This document shows, one piece after another, positions 36,021 to 45,509 of a stretch of 64,000 bases of DNA (its first letter is position 1; each line of letters opens with the position of its first letter). Source of the stretch: Leptospira vanthielii serovar Holland str. Waz Holland = ATCC 700522. GTDB taxonomy: Bacteria; Spirochaetota; Leptospiria; Leptospirales; Leptospiraceae. Made by a program: the position numbers and the translations under genes. The notes below the pieces were generated by a model. The model saw nothing but the letters and a program-made list of their open reading frames with translations. It was not told the origin of the DNA and did no database searches. The stretch spans positions 1 to 64,000 of the forward strand of contig NZ_AOGY02000006.1 of the NCBI RefSeq assembly GCF_000332455.1, written 5' to 3'.

Positions 36021-36635
36021 ATGGGAAAAATAAAACGTGCCGTTTTTTTGGCCTCAGGAAGAGGATCCAATTTTACCGCTTCTGTCGAGTACATTCGAAA
36101 AAAAAAGCTAAAGCTCGACTTGGTTGCCCTTGTGACAGACAACCCGGACGCCAAGGCTCTCGGAATCGCCAAATCCTTTGGAATTCCCACTAAAGTCATC
36201 CCTTATGCCACCTATGTACAAAAGACGGACTACCACAAGGATTTACTCAAACAAGTGGAAAGTTTAGATCCCGACCTCATAGTGGCTTGCGGGTACATGC
36301 GGATTCTAAAGCCTGAATTTGTACGCCGGTTTCGAAACCAAATCATCAATGTCCACCCAAGCCTACTTCCGGCATTTCCCGGTCTCGATTCCCAAAAACA
36401 AGCCTTGGACTACGGAGTAAAGGTGGCAGGTTGTACGGTTCATTTTGTGGAGGAAGGTGTGGACACCGGTCCCATCATATTGCAAAAAGCGATTGCCATT
36501 GCCCCCGAGTGGACTGAAAAAGAACTATCCCTTGCAATCCTTGCGGAAGAACATAAAATCCTTCCACTCGCTATACAACTGTTTTGTGAAGATAAATTAA
36601 AAATCAAAGAACGAAAGGTAGAAATCCTAAAATGA
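36021..36635 (+). CDS. purN: Phosphoribosylglycinamide formyltransferase
   Basis: PurN transfers a formyl group from 10-formyl-THF to GAR in purine synthesis. The 204-residue protein opens [18 protein letters not shown] and contains the active-site set: Asn/His in [13 protein letters not shown] near 110 and Asp in [13 protein letters not shown] near 145. Its stop overlaps the purH ATG by 4 bp (ATGA), so the two purine genes are translationally coupled. Confidence 0.95.
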   Translation: MGKIKRAVFLASGRGSNFTASVEYIRKKKLKLDLVALVTDNPDAKALGIAKSFGIPTKVIPYATYVQKTDYHKDLLKQVESLDPDLIVACGYMRILKPEFVRRFRNQIINVHPSLLPAFPGLDSQKQALDYGVKVAGCTVHFVEEGVDTGPIILQKAIAIAPEWTEKELSLAILAEEHKILPLAIQLFCEDKLKIKERKVEILK

Positions 36636-38173
36636 TAGAAATCAAAAGAGCACTCGTATCCGTATCCGACAAAGCCGGAATTACGGAAATCTGTTCCTTC
36701 TTAGCTAAAAACGGTGTGGAAATTCTTTCCACCGGTGGAACCTATGATGCCCTCTCCAAAGTTGGAATCCCTGTTAAAAAAGTAGATGAGTTTACTGGTT
36801 TTCCAGAAATCCTCCACGGCCGAGTGAAAACCCTCCACCCGAAAATCCATGGCGGACTTCTTGGTGACACCACAAACCCCGACCATGTCAAACAAATGGA
36901 AAGTAATGGAATTGTTCCCATCACTCTTGTCATTGTGAATTTGTATCCGTTTGTCAAAACAGTGATGAAACCAGATGTAACCTTGGAAGATGCCATCGAA
37001 AACATTGATATCGGTGGACCATCTATGCTACGTTCGGCGGCAAAAAATCATAAAAACGTTGTGGTTCTTACTGATCCAAAAGATTACGAATCCTTCCAAG
37101 CAGAGTTTACCAAAAACAAAGGAAAAGTATCTCGTGAAACAGCTTTCCAATATGCAGCCAAAGTATTTTCGGAAACCGCATCTTACGATTCAGCGATCTC
37201 CACATTTTTTAATAAAAAATTGGATATCAAATATCCTGATAAAATCACTTTAGCTTTTAACAAAAAACAAAAACTTCGTTACGGTGAAAACCCACACCAA
37301 GACGCCGCTTTTTATGAACCACTATTTATCAAATCACAGTTTGAAGCCTTACAAGGAAAAGAACTTTCTTTTAATAATATGTTGGATTTTGATGCGGCCT
37401 TCCATGTAGCAAGCCTACTTCCGAAAAATGCCGTCTCCATCGTAAAACATTTAAATCCTTGCGGAATTGCTTTTGGCGAAACAGTTTTAGAATCCTTTGA
37501 GCTCGCAAGAAAAACAGATCCTATATCTGCTTTTGGGGGAATCATTGGAATCCATGGCCGAGTGGAAAAAGAATCTGCCGAAGAGATGACAAAAAACTTT
37601 GTCGAAGGTGTGATTGCCGAAAGTTTTTCAGACGAGGCATTGGAGATTTTTGCAAAAAAACCAAACGTTCGTTTGATTCCCATTGCCAAGTTTGATGAAG
37701 CACTAGATGAGTTGGATCTTCGTTCCCTACACCATGGCCTACTCATTCAAAATCGAGACTATGATTTGATCACGAAAGACAAATTAAAAATTGTTTCCAA
37801 AAAAAAACCAACAGCAGATGATTTAGAAGGATTGATGTTTGCTTGGAACTGTGTGAAGTTTATTAAATCCAATGCCATAGTCTATACTGACCAAAACTCT
37901 ACTCTGGGGATTGGAGCCGGACAAATGTCTCGTGTAGACTCAGTCGAACTTGGTGCCACAAAAGCACAAAAAGTTGGTCTTTCTGTTGTGGGATCTTATG
38001 TGGGCAGTGATGCTTTTTTTCCTTTCCGTGATGGGATCGACGCCATTGCAAAAGTTGGTGCCAAGGCAATCATCCAACCAGGCGGATCTATCCGAGATGA
38101 AGAAGTGATCCAAGCTGCTGACGAACATGGTCTTATCATGGTCTTTACTGGAATGAGGCATTTCCGTCACTAA
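36632..38173 (+). CDS. purH: Bifunctional AICAR transformylase / IMP cyclohydrolase
   Basis: PurH carries out the last two steps of IMP synthesis. The N-terminal cyclohydrolase domain (1-150) has [13 protein letters not shown] and [11 protein letters not shown], and [16 protein letters not shown] near 66-81. The transformylase domain has [15 protein letters not shown] near 217, [15 protein letters not shown] near 270 with the catalytic Lys-His, and [13 protein letters not shown] near 490. At 513 residues it is full length. Its stop overlaps the next gene's ATG by one base. Confidence 0.96.
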   Translation: MIEIKRALVSVSDKAGITEICSFLAKNGVEILSTGGTYDALSKVGIPVKKVDEFTGFPEILHGRVKTLHPKIHGGLLGDTTNPDHVKQMESNGIVPITLVIVNLYPFVKTVMKPDVTLEDAIENIDIGGPSMLRSAAKNHKNVVVLTDPKDYESFQAEFTKNKGKVSRETAFQYAAKVFSETASYDSAISTFFNKKLDIKYPDKITLAFNKKQKLRYGENPHQDAAFYEPLFIKSQFEALQGKELSFNNMLDFDAAFHVASLLPKNAVSIVKHLNPCGIAFGETVLESFELARKTDPISAFGGIIGIHGRVEKESAEEMTKNFVEGVIAESFSDEALEIFAKKPNVRLIPIAKFDEALDELDLRSLHHGLLIQNRDYDLITKDKLKIVSKKKPTADDLEGLMFAWNCVKFIKSNAIVYTDQNSTLGIGAGQMSRVDSVELGATKAQKVGLSVVGSYVGSDAFFPFRDGIDAIAKVGAKAIIQPGGSIRDEEVIQAADEHGLIMVFTGMRHFRH

Positions 38174-38922
38174 TGGAATTTTTTCTTTTCCTCCTATTTC
38201 TCGCCTTCTTTTGTTTGGTGACTTCTGTAATTGTTTATTACGTAAAGATTCTTTTCTTTTCTGCCAAAACCAATTACAGAAGAGAAGAACTAACTGACAT
38301 TCGTGGAGATGTATTTCGCATTTGTCTGGATGTTCTAGAATCAGGAGGAAATTTAGTGTATGGGGTGCTCGCTTTTTTCTTTAGTGCCCTCTTTGTTTGG
38401 CTTTGGTCTCTTCTTGGATCCTTACTCGGAGAGAAAGGACCTGGAGCCTTCGAACATATCTTTCATATACCAATTTTCTTTTTGGCTGTTTTCTTTTCCT
38501 TTCCCTTCTTAAAGGAAGCCTACAAAGGAGAACGATATCTTGCGCTTGCCAAACCTGTTCTTTCCGGTTTGGCGCTTGGGAACTTATCGGCAGGGGCAGT
38601 TCACTACGGGCTTGACCGAGATCTTTTCTTTTTGTTTTACCTCCTCCTTCTCATCTTACAAATTCCCTTTCTTGTTTTTCTCTGGAACCGAGAGCCAATC
38701 TTCGGGGTAAGTTTTGAGGAGAGTCCGTCTTCCTATTCCTATGAATCAGAGGACGATTGGGGTTCCCCCACTTCATCAGCCGATCCCACACCAAATGATT
38801 GGGAAGCGGAGGAAGATGGACCTTTTACAAACGAAACAGACGAGTTCGGACTCGGAGACGACCCTTTCCCAGATGAATTTAAGCAAGAAACCGGTTCTCT
38901 TTTTTCCACGTTCGACCGATAA
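38173..38922 (+). CDS. Membrane protein with acidic cytoplasmic tail, unknown function
   Basis: The 249-residue protein has an N-terminal helix (LLFLAFFCLVTSVIVYYVKIL) and three or four more (LVYGVLAFFFSALFVWLWSLL, IFFLAVFFSFPFL, LFFLFYLLLLILQIPFLVFLW). The last 70 residues are very acidic and Ser/Pro-rich (ESEDDWGSPTSSADPTP, DEFGLGDDPFPDEF). I recognise no family. It starts on the purH stop (TAATG) and is followed 7 bp later by an exported-protein gene, so it belongs to the same operon. Confidence 0.7.
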   Translation: MEFFLFLLFLAFFCLVTSVIVYYVKILFFSAKTNYRREELTDIRGDVFRICLDVLESGGNLVYGVLAFFFSALFVWLWSLLGSLLGEKGPGAFEHIFHIPIFFLAVFFSFPFLKEAYKGERYLALAKPVLSGLALGNLSAGAVHYGLDRDLFFLFYLLLLILQIPFLVFLWNREPIFGVSFEESPSSYSYESEDDWGSPTSSADPTPNDWEAEEDGPFTNETDEFGLGDDPFPDEFKQETGSLFSTFDR

Positions 38923-38929
38923 AAATGAT

Positions 38930-39601
38930 ATGAAGAAATACCTACTTTTCCTTCTTTTTTGCCTACCAGGTTTCCTTTCTGCTCAAACCGAAATTCCCAA
39001 TAGTTTGGATGGATTTGCAGAAGCTTCTTGGGGGATGACCTTTGAATCCATCCGTGAAAAATTTTTGTCTATGGCGACCAATCCGGAATCAAAGGAAAAA
39101 ATTGAACTCTTAAATGAAAAGAAAGAAGAAAGTCTTCTTATCAAACGAAATGGAATTTTCTACCTCTATCGCTTTTATAAAACACCGGAACTATTGAAAG
39201 AAGTGCGCCCGAAACGAGAGGGTGCCCCAGAAGCCGATCCTAGTATCGATGGGCAGACAGAATTCCGTGAAAATGGAATTCTCTTTTCTGTGGGTGTCAC
39301 ATTCAATTTGGTTCCTACAGAAAAAATCAAAGAGAAGATGGAAAAAAAATATGGGAAACCCAGAAAGGAATCCATCGGGGATGATAAGGTCTCCGGGGCT
39401 GCCATTTGGGAACTAGTGGAAAGAAGAGAGAACCCTCCCCGAGGTGGATTTGCCGTCGTTTGGAGAGAAGGTTACAAAAAAGCTCCCTACACTCGTCGGA
39501 TTGATTACTTTTCTGCCAATCTCAAAGAAGTCATCGCAAAGGATTATGTCGATTTCTTCAGTGTTCAAGAAACAAAAACCTTGCGGGATTTAATCCCGTA
39601 G
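38930..39601 (+). CDS. Exported protein of unknown function
   Basis: A clear Sec signal peptide (MKKYLLFLLFCLPGFLSA, cut before QTE) precedes about 205 residues. FAEASWGMTFESIREKFLSM near 27 is reminiscent of periplasmic proteins with a short helical repeat that opens 'WGMTFEEVK', common in spirochaetes and deltaproteobacteria. Later parts are mixed alpha/beta (KIKEKMEKKYGKPRKES). No catalytic motif is visible. The ATG at 38930 is used; a longer frame from 38714 only overlaps the preceding gene. Confidence 0.72.
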   Translation: MKKYLLFLLFCLPGFLSAQTEIPNSLDGFAEASWGMTFESIREKFLSMATNPESKEKIELLNEKKEESLLIKRNGIFYLYRFYKTPELLKEVRPKREGAPEADPSIDGQTEFRENGILFSVGVTFNLVPTEKIKEKMEKKYGKPRKESIGDDKVSGAAIWELVERRENPPRGGFAVVWREGYKKAPYTRRIDYFSANLKEVIAKDYVDFFSVQETKTLRDLIP

Positions 39602-39653
39602 TTACCCTGTCTCGTGAGGCTTGGCAAACCAATGCCCAAGCATACGAGGCAAA

Positions 39654-40298
39654 ATGAATTTATTTTTAGACACAGCCAACATAGACGAAATTAAAAAAGT
39701 CCATGAACTTGGTCTCCTAGATGGGATCACCACAAACCCATCCATCATCGCAAAATCCGGCCGTAAGTTCACGGAAGTCATCAAAGAAATCTGTAGTTTT
39801 GTAAAAGGTCCCGTAAGTGCAGAAGTTCTAGCCACAGACGCACCTACAATGATCAAAGAGGGGATAGAGCTTTCTAAAATTGCAGAGAACGTAGTCGTAA
39901 AAGTTCCTTTAATTCCAGAAGGAATCAAAGCGGTAAAAGCATTCTCGGAACAAGGAATCCAAACGAACGTAACTCTTTGTTTCACCGCAAACCAAGCCCT
40001 CCTTGCTGCCAAAGCTGGTGCCAGTTACATCTCTCCTTTTGTGGGTCGTTTGGATGATATTGGTTATGATGGATTGGAACTGATCTCTGAGATCCGAGAC
40101 ATTTATGACAACTACGGAATCGAAACACAAATCCTTGCGGCATCGGTTCGTCACCCTATCCACTTTAAAGAAGTGGCTCTCCGTGGTGCCGATTGTGTCA
40201 CTCTTCCTTATTCTGTATTTGAAATGCTTTTCAAACACCCACTTACTGACAGTGGACTAACAAAATTTATAGAAGATTCCAAAAAACTAACCTGGTAA
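39654..40298 (+). CDS. tal: Transaldolase (TalC/fructose-6-phosphate aldolase type)
   Basis: The 214-residue protein belongs to the small transaldolase subfamily: [34 protein letters not shown] near 25-38, the Schiff-base Lys in [15 protein letters not shown] near 85, [30 protein letters not shown] near 130. It moves dihydroxyacetone units between sugar phosphates in the pentose phosphate pathway. The ATG at 39654 with gaggc upstream is preferred over a frame start at 39621. A long antisense frame across it is a shadow. Confidence 0.93.
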   Translation: MNLFLDTANIDEIKKVHELGLLDGITTNPSIIAKSGRKFTEVIKEICSFVKGPVSAEVLATDAPTMIKEGIELSKIAENVVVKVPLIPEGIKAVKAFSEQGIQTNVTLCFTANQALLAAKAGASYISPFVGRLDDIGYDGLELISEIRDIYDNYGIETQILAASVRHPIHFKEVALRGADCVTLPYSVFEMLFKHPLTDSGLTKFIEDSKKLTW

Positions 40299-40302
40299 AG
40301 TA

Positions 40303-40734
40303 TTAAAACCACACCACCGGATACTTTCGGTGGTGAACCAGATTATTGATTAACAAAGCATTTACGAGCAATATCAAAACTCCGATTAGCACCGGAAATA
40401 GAATAAAATCCACTCCCACTCCTCCGAGCACTCCAATCATTGCGGTAGCGCCACCTGGCGGATGTAAGGTGTGAGTCCAGTACATTACAAAAATCGAAAG
40501 CCCCACAGAAAGTCCAATGGTGAAAAAATTGGTTCCAAGGGTGGCGACAAGAATCACAGCAATAGTAGCAGAAATCAAATGTCCCCCAATTAAATTTCTT
40601 GGTTGGGAAAGCGGTGCATCGGGAACAGCAAATAAAAGTACTGCCGTTGCCCCAAACGAACCTATGAGAAGCGAATGACCCGATAAATTGGTAATCGCAA
40701 GGATCGACCATATCGAAACCGTGCTACTAATCAA
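40303..40734 (-). CDS. HPP-family membrane protein (start codon uncertain)
   Basis: The family is clear from GSFGATAVLLFAVPDAPLSQPRNLIGGH, here recognised by GATAVLLF and PLSQPRN, and from TLHPPGGATAMIGVLGG. Four membrane helices are expected. HPP proteins are linked to nitrite/anion transport. The first usable start is TTG 40734, which falls inside the first hydrophobic helix. The frame stays open upstream for about 75 more bases (LPSKIKAPLSVKRNKRSLRF) but has no ATG, GTG or TTG there, so a rare start or a base error is likely. Its 3' end contains a CACCACCG/CGGTGGTG stem. Confidence 0.75.
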   Translation of the reverse strand: MISSTVSIWSILAITNLSGHSLLIGSFGATAVLLFAVPDAPLSQPRNLIGGHLISATIAVILVATLGTNFFTIGLSVGLSIFVMYWTHTLHPPGGATAMIGVLGGVGVDFILFPVLIGVLILLVNALLINNLVHHRKYPVVWF

Positions 40735-40816
40735 ACTCCAGATGGCAAACCGAAGGGAACGTTTGTTACGTTTTACCGATAGGGGTGCTTTGATTTTACT
40801 CGGTAAACTTTTAAAC

Positions 40817-41848
40817 CTATTTTGCAGCGTAAGTTACCCAAATTTCTTTCATCTGATCGATAAAACAAAATGCAGATTGGTGAGAGGCATCGTTAAACAA
40901 ATCACAAGTTCCAACTTTGTTCCAATTCAATGGGTAAGCGCCATACGAAGTAGCGAGGGATTCCATCGGATCCCACCAAACTTCCTTTATATGGAACTTC
41001 TCATAATATTTATAATAATCACCATACACCTTTGGCCATAGAACCAAAGTTTTGATTCGGTTCTTCTTAGTGAGATCCAAAAATGCTTCTACATAAGGTT
41101 TTTGCGATTCACCTAGCGAATAAGTGCTCATATACAAACTTCCGATACGAAGGGTATCTTTTTTGATTTTTTCAATGGGATTGGACTGCACCCCATAAAT
41201 CAAATATTCACCCTTTGTATAGTTGATGAGTTGGAACTCTTGGTTGTATTTAGATTTATATTCTCTCAGTTTTCCCTGTTTGACCCTTGAACTAAAGAGG
41301 GAGAGATTTAACTCTACACTGCGGATGACAAAAAGTTGATCCAAAAAGTATTTCCATTTTTCTTTTAGAGGAATGTCCTTCCAAACAATATCGAGACAGT
41401 CCTTGTCACAAGCCATTCGTAAAAACGGAGACAAGATAAATCCTTTATTATCATCAAAGGCCTCTGGACTGAGCGATAAAATGACAAACTCAGGTTTGAC
41501 ACCTGACTCCAATAGCTTTTTTAATTGGATATAGGAATTCATAGGAATTCCTTGCGGGCTACTGAAATTATAGAGAGTCCAATCTTTACGGTATGGTTCA
41601 GGAATTCCTAATTCAGAAAACGGATAGGAACGAGAGTCTCCAAAAACAAGTGTCAGTTTTTTTTCACCAATTTCTTTATCGGTTAACAGTCGTTTGGCCA
41701 ACACCTTTCTTTGGAAATAAAAAACAGAATTCCCTGCCTGGAGAAATTCTTCATGAAAAATGGGTAAAAGAAAAATTTTATCTACCAAAAAGACAAATAA
41801 AAAAAGAACCACTGGATATAATAAAAACGGTTTTGATTTCAAAAACAC
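40817..41848 (-). CDS. DUF1574-family SGNH-like membrane-anchored protein
   Basis: An N-terminal helix (FLLYPVVLFLFVFLVDKIFLL) anchors a domain of about 310 residues with SGNH-hydrolase-like landmarks: VFGDSRSYPFSELG near 68 (block I Ser in GDSRS), FVILSLSPEAFDDN near 118, and FNDASHQS near 325 at the position of the catalytic Asp/His. This is the DUF1574 family known from Leptospira, where several paralogues occur near surface-polysaccharide genes. It may act on acylated glycans; activity is not shown. Confidence 0.78.
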   Translation of the reverse strand: MFLKSKPFLLYPVVLFLFVFLVDKIFLLPIFHEEFLQAGNSVFYFQRKVLAKRLLTDKEIGEKKLTLVFGDSRSYPFSELGIPEPYRKDWTLYNFSSPQGIPMNSYIQLKKLLESGVKPEFVILSLSPEAFDDNKGFILSPFLRMACDKDCLDIVWKDIPLKEKWKYFLDQLFVIRSVELNLSLFSSRVKQGKLREYKSKYNQEFQLINYTKGEYLIYGVQSNPIEKIKKDTLRIGSLYMSTYSLGESQKPYVEAFLDLTKKNRIKTLVLWPKVYGDYYKYYEKFHIKEVWWDPMESLATSYGAYPLNWNKVGTCDLFNDASHQSAFCFIDQMKEIWVTYAAK

Positions 41849-41898
41849 AAATCCCCTAACCTCACCATTTTAAGACAGGATTGGATTCTTCAACCAAA

Positions 41899-42642
41899 TT
41901 AAGAAGCCGGTTTTCCAAGAACCTGCTCTTCGGTCACAACTTTGTATTTCCCTTCCTCGAGAACAAAGTCCCGTAGATCCAATTTTCCAATCCGAATCCG
42001 GTAAAGATCTAAAACCACCATTTCCTTTGCTTTACACATTCTGCGGATTTGGCGTTTTTTCCCTTCTTTCAAAATAATGCTGAGGTAACTCGTAAAACCC
42101 GGAGGGGTTTTTTCGGGAACTACATTGGCTGGTTTTACAGAAAGAGCACGGAGAGTTTCTCCACCTTCCCTTACACCTAACATAAATTCATCGGCTATGG
42201 GTTTCCATGCCACAGGTTGTTTCAAACTGATGATATACTCTTTATCAATTTTGTTTCGTGGGTGAGTGACCTTTTGGATAAAATCTCCATCAATGGATAA
42301 AAGTAATAGTCCCCTGGAATCTAAGTCCAATCGGCCAGCATAATTGTATTTTTGAAAGGCTTCCGGCAGAAGTGAGAAGATAGTGTTCTCATGAAACTTG
42401 TCTTCGTGAGAAGTTAAGTAACCCGGAGGTTTGTTGAAGGCGATAATTTTCGGCCGTTTCAAAGACTCCTCTTCCATTTGAACCGATTTTCCATCAAAGC
42501 TGATGGAATCTGTATCTTCGACTTGAAAGGAAAGATCTGTAATGGTACTTCCGTTGACTTTGATTCGGCCTGCGAGGACCAATTCTTCCACTTTCCGACG
42601 GGAACCGAGACCTAATTTGGCTAGAAATGCGTTGATCCTCAT
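41899..42642 (-). CDS. Pseudouridine synthase, RsuA/RluB/E/F family
   Basis: The 247-residue enzyme has an N-terminal S4 RNA-binding domain (MRINAFLAKLGLGSRRKVEE) and the catalytic motif YAGRLDLDSRGLLLLSIDG near 100-118 with the active Asp. KEGKKRQIRRMCKA near 195 is the family's closing motif. It isomerises a uridine in rRNA; RluB-, RluE- or RluF-type specificity cannot be separated. It diverges from lipA, 49 bp away. Confidence 0.9.
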   Translation of the reverse strand: MRINAFLAKLGLGSRRKVEELVLAGRIKVNGSTITDLSFQVEDTDSISFDGKSVQMEEESLKRPKIIAFNKPPGYLTSHEDKFHENTIFSLLPEAFQKYNYAGRLDLDSRGLLLLSIDGDFIQKVTHPRNKIDKEYIISLKQPVAWKPIADEFMLGVREGGETLRALSVKPANVVPEKTPPGFTSYLSIILKEGKKRQIRRMCKAKEMVVLDLYRIRIGKLDLRDFVLEEGKYKVVTEEQVLGKPAS

Positions 42643-42691
42643 GATTTTCCATTTTACAAAGTGGCCTCATTTCAAAAAGTCTAAAGAAGGT

Positions 42692-43600
42692 ATGAATCCG
42701 TTAAAAAAGAAACCTCGCTCAAAAAATATCAGCCCTCGTGTGGACCTTCCTCAGTGGATGAAGGTGCGAGTGAGTTTTCCGACGGAAGGAGACGCCCTAA
42801 CCCAAGTCAGAAAAGAGGTAGAATCCAAACAACTTCATACGGTTTGTGAATCTGCGAGCTGCCCGAACCTTAACCATTGTTGGAACAGGCGCACAGCAAC
42901 CTATATGCTTTCCGGAGACATCTGTACAAGGCGATGCCAATATTGTGATGTGGCCTTTGGAAAACCAAATGCTCTGGATTTAGAAGAACCGGAGAGAGTC
43001 GCAAGATCAGTCGCTACACTAGAACTACGCCATGTAGTACTTACCGCAGTCAACCGGGACGACTTAAAAGACGGGGGAGCTGGCCACTTCGCCGAAACCA
43101 TTACCAAAATCAAATCCTATCGTCCAGAATGTTCGATAGAAGTACTTATCCCTGATTTTAAAGCCAAAGAAGAATCTTTACAGATCCTCTACGCTTCAAA
43201 ACCCAATATCATCAACCACAACATTGAAACCGTGGAACGTTTGTTTCCCACAATCACTCCACAAAAGAACTACAAACGTTCGTTAGAAGTTCTTTCTCAT
43301 ATTGCGGAACATGGATTTTTAACAAAAAGTGGTCTCATCCTCGGCCTTGGTGAGAAGGAAGAGGATGTAAAACAATGTTTAGAAGATCTATTCGCAAGCG
43401 GGGTTCGGATGCTTACCATTGGCCAATACTTGCAACCAGGTCCCACCCATTACCCGGTTCAGGAATTTATCAAACCAGAAACTTTCCAATTTTGGAAGGA
43501 ATATGCGTATAAAATTGGATTTAAAACCGTAGCCTCGGGCCCCTTGGTTCGCTCCTCTTACCATGCCGATGAATATTTTTCAGACGAAGCAAGTGATTAG
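42692..43600 (+). CDS. lipA: Lipoyl synthase
   Basis: LipA inserts two sulfurs into protein-bound octanoyl groups. Both iron-sulfur clusters can be seen: the auxiliary cluster CESASCPNLNHCW near 50-62 and the radical SAM CxxxCxxC in DICTRRCQYCDVAFG near 73-87. The C-terminal RSSYHADE supplies the conserved Ser ligand region. At 302 residues it is full length. ATG 42692 follows an aaagaagg ribosome site with tight spacing. No lipB is adjacent. Confidence 0.96.
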   Translation: MNPLKKKPRSKNISPRVDLPQWMKVRVSFPTEGDALTQVRKEVESKQLHTVCESASCPNLNHCWNRRTATYMLSGDICTRRCQYCDVAFGKPNALDLEEPERVARSVATLELRHVVLTAVNRDDLKDGGAGHFAETITKIKSYRPECSIEVLIPDFKAKEESLQILYASKPNIINHNIETVERLFPTITPQKNYKRSLEVLSHIAEHGFLTKSGLILGLGEKEEDVKQCLEDLFASGVRMLTIGQYLQPGPTHYPVQEFIKPETFQFWKEYAYKIGFKTVASGPLVRSSYHADEYFSDEASD

Positions 43601-43615
43601 TCCGAAAGATAAAGT

Positions 43616-43912
43616 ATGGACCAAGAACAATTGGAGGCATTCCAAGAGGAACTTGCCAAAACATTCTTTTTCTCAATTCTAAAGGATTTGAGTGAAATTG
43701 GAGAAAACCTAAACGATTTCGAAGTTAAGGTCCTCATCCAAAAGGCATTGTCTCACTCTCCCGATTTACAAGTCGAGTGGGGAGATATGGATCGCTTTGG
43801 AAATAGCACCTTACTCGTAAAATATGAATCTAATTTACTTTTAATTGAAGCAAGTCCACTCATCAGTGCCATAAAAATCCTTTGGAACGAATATAAATCC
43901 AAAGAAAGTTAA
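43616..43912 (+). CDS. Small conserved-type protein of unknown function
   Basis: The 98-residue, acidic protein (DQEQLEAFQEELAKTFFFSI, ENLNDFEVKVLIQKALSHSP) has no signal peptide or membrane segment and looks alpha/beta. It begins 15 bp after lipA, so cotranscription is likely. I recognise no family. Confidence 0.65.
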   Translation: MDQEQLEAFQEELAKTFFFSILKDLSEIGENLNDFEVKVLIQKALSHSPDLQVEWGDMDRFGNSTLLVKYESNLLLIEASPLISAIKILWNEYKSKES

Positions 43913-44011
43913 ACACAATTTTAACCTATAAAATCCCTAACGAACAGTCCAACAAACTTACGATACCTAATTGATGATTTCCGCAGAACTTCGAGGGTAA
44001 CAACTGTACAT

Positions 44012-44050
44012 AAAAAAAGCCCGAAAGATTTCTCTTCCAGGCTTCTTTTC
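44012..44050 (-). terminator. Intrinsic terminator of the FecR lipoprotein gene
   Basis: AAGCC near 44017-44021 pairs with GGCTT (44040-44044); the stem continues with GAAAGA against TCTTCC with mismatches. On the minus strand the stem is followed by seven Ts (44018-44012). It lies between two convergent stops and may work in both directions, since CTTTT follows on the plus side. Confidence 0.7.
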
Positions 44051-44069
44051 TACTTAAGGGTTGGTTTAT

Positions 44070-45251
44070 TTAGAATTTAGATTTTTGTTGAAGGTCGTAA
44101 ATGACTTCTTCTACATTATCCATATCAATTCTCTTAATACCATTCTCAGTGTGAACAATCAATTGACCGTTTTCTTGGTTGATGATCGCCCCAATCACTG
44201 TTTTACCATCGACTAATACGATTTTTTCAATTCTTTCGTAGTAGTTTACGATGTCTTTTTTAGACTTAAATTCTTTTGGTTGGTTAGCCAAAGAGTCTTC
44301 GAATTTTTTCTTCTCTTCTTCTTGGCGTTTTGCAACATCTTGTTCAATCACATGTCTCTTAGCATCGATTTCTTGTTTTTTCAACTCATCTAACTTTTCA
44401 GTTTGAGCTGATTCGCTAAGTCTTGTGATCTCTTGTGCAGTTTGTTTGTCAACTGTCACGATTGTTTTGATTTCTTGTTCTTCGTTTTTGGTAAGTTTTG
44501 CACTTTCCACAACGAGTTTTTCCTTTTCAGAAGTTTTGAAGGCTTTGTTCAAATCTAAAGTTTGAATGTCAGCAGACTTCGCAAGGTCAGCAGATTTTGC
44601 TGATTGAGTGGATGCTTGGTCTTTCTCTAAGATTACTTCTGCTTTCGCAAGAGACTCTTGGAGTTTTTTCAAGTCAGCATTTCCAGAAATTTCTTCTGAA
44701 GAAAGTTTTTCTAAAGCAGGAACACGTGGAGCAAATGCAACCGCACCTTCAACTACTTTTACTTTCGCAGGTTTTCCTTCTGCAGCTTCTACGATAAAAG
44801 ACGTTCCTCGCACACCCGCAATCGCAGTCGGTGTTACGACAGTGAAGTTGTCTTCTTTCTTAGCTTTGTTGACTTTCGCAAATACCTTTCCAGAAACTAG
44901 AGCAATTTGAGTGTCTGTTGTTCCTGAATTGTCTTGAGAGAGTTTTGCAAAGTCAATAGCGGACTTAGGAGAGATACGAATGCTCGATCCATCCGCAAAT
45001 TGGATGTCTACTTTTCCATTGTCGCCTGTGACTACATTATCCCCGGATTTCAGAAGGGCACCAAGTTGTGCTTTTTCTTCTGTTTGGTCTGCGTGTTGGA
45101 TTTTTGAATCTCCTACCGCAAATACGACTACCGCAGATAAATCTGCTGCTTTTTTTGGTGCTTCGGACACTTCTGCGTCTGGTTTCTTACAAACTGTAAG
45201 ACCAGTAAAAAGAAGCGCTAGGCCCATTATGGTTAGTTTCGATGCTTTCAT
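44070..45251 (-). CDS. FecR-domain lipoprotein (LipL45-like)
   Basis: The signal peptide LTIMGLALLFTGLTVC gives a lipidated Cys near residue 21. A FecR domain follows (about 40-165: GALLKSGDNVVTGDNGKVDI, FADGSSIRISPKSAIDF, TPTAIAGVRGTSF). The middle (about 190-340) is Lys/Glu-rich coiled coil, and a C-terminal beta part reads GQLIVHTENGIKRID. FecR domains sense or bind at the periplasmic face. Leptospira has an abundant FecR lipoprotein, LipL45; this is probably that protein or a close paralogue. ATG 45251 has aggac 5-9 bp upstream; an in-frame codon at 45278 is not needed. Confidence 0.8.
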   Translation of the reverse strand: MKASKLTIMGLALLFTGLTVCKKPDAEVSEAPKKAADLSAVVVFAVGDSKIQHADQTEEKAQLGALLKSGDNVVTGDNGKVDIQFADGSSIRISPKSAIDFAKLSQDNSGTTDTQIALVSGKVFAKVNKAKKEDNFTVVTPTAIAGVRGTSFIVEAAEGKPAKVKVVEGAVAFAPRVPALEKLSSEEISGNADLKKLQESLAKAEVILEKDQASTQSAKSADLAKSADIQTLDLNKAFKTSEKEKLVVESAKLTKNEEQEIKTIVTVDKQTAQEITRLSESAQTEKLDELKKQEIDAKRHVIEQDVAKRQEEEKKKFEDSLANQPKEFKSKKDIVNYYERIEKIVLVDGKTVIGAIINQENGQLIVHTENGIKRIDMDNVEEVIYDLQQKSKF

Positions 45252-45509
45252 ATCGTCCTGTCCCTTAGTGAAATTCAACTTTCGTTACTCTCTAATCAAC
45301 AAACTGGGGTATAAGAAATTCCCAGCTTTTTTGTATTTTTTTCTAGAATGAAAAAAAATTCATTAGTTCGGAAAAAAAATAATTTAGTGACTGGATTTGT
45401 AAACGAATATTCAGTATTTTTCCTCGAAACCAGCGTTTTTCAAAGGAAAAGTAGGGTTTTTTCGGGAAAATCGCTTTGTCTAAGATAGAGGAAGAAAAAA
45501 ACTCCCATT

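Noticed and set aside
39602..40012. 136-residue frame on the minus strand across the transaldolase gene
   Set aside because: It lies entirely antisense to a well-conserved gene, has no ribosome site and resembles no protein.
40312..40335. CACCACCG/CGGTGGTG hairpin as a transaldolase terminator
   Set aside because: It lies inside the 3' end of the HPP coding sequence and has no T-run; it may be coding constraint only.
40343..40711. 122-residue minus-strand frame overlapping the HPP gene
   Set aside because: It is the out-of-phase shadow of the HPP coding sequence, with Cys/His-rich, unnatural composition.
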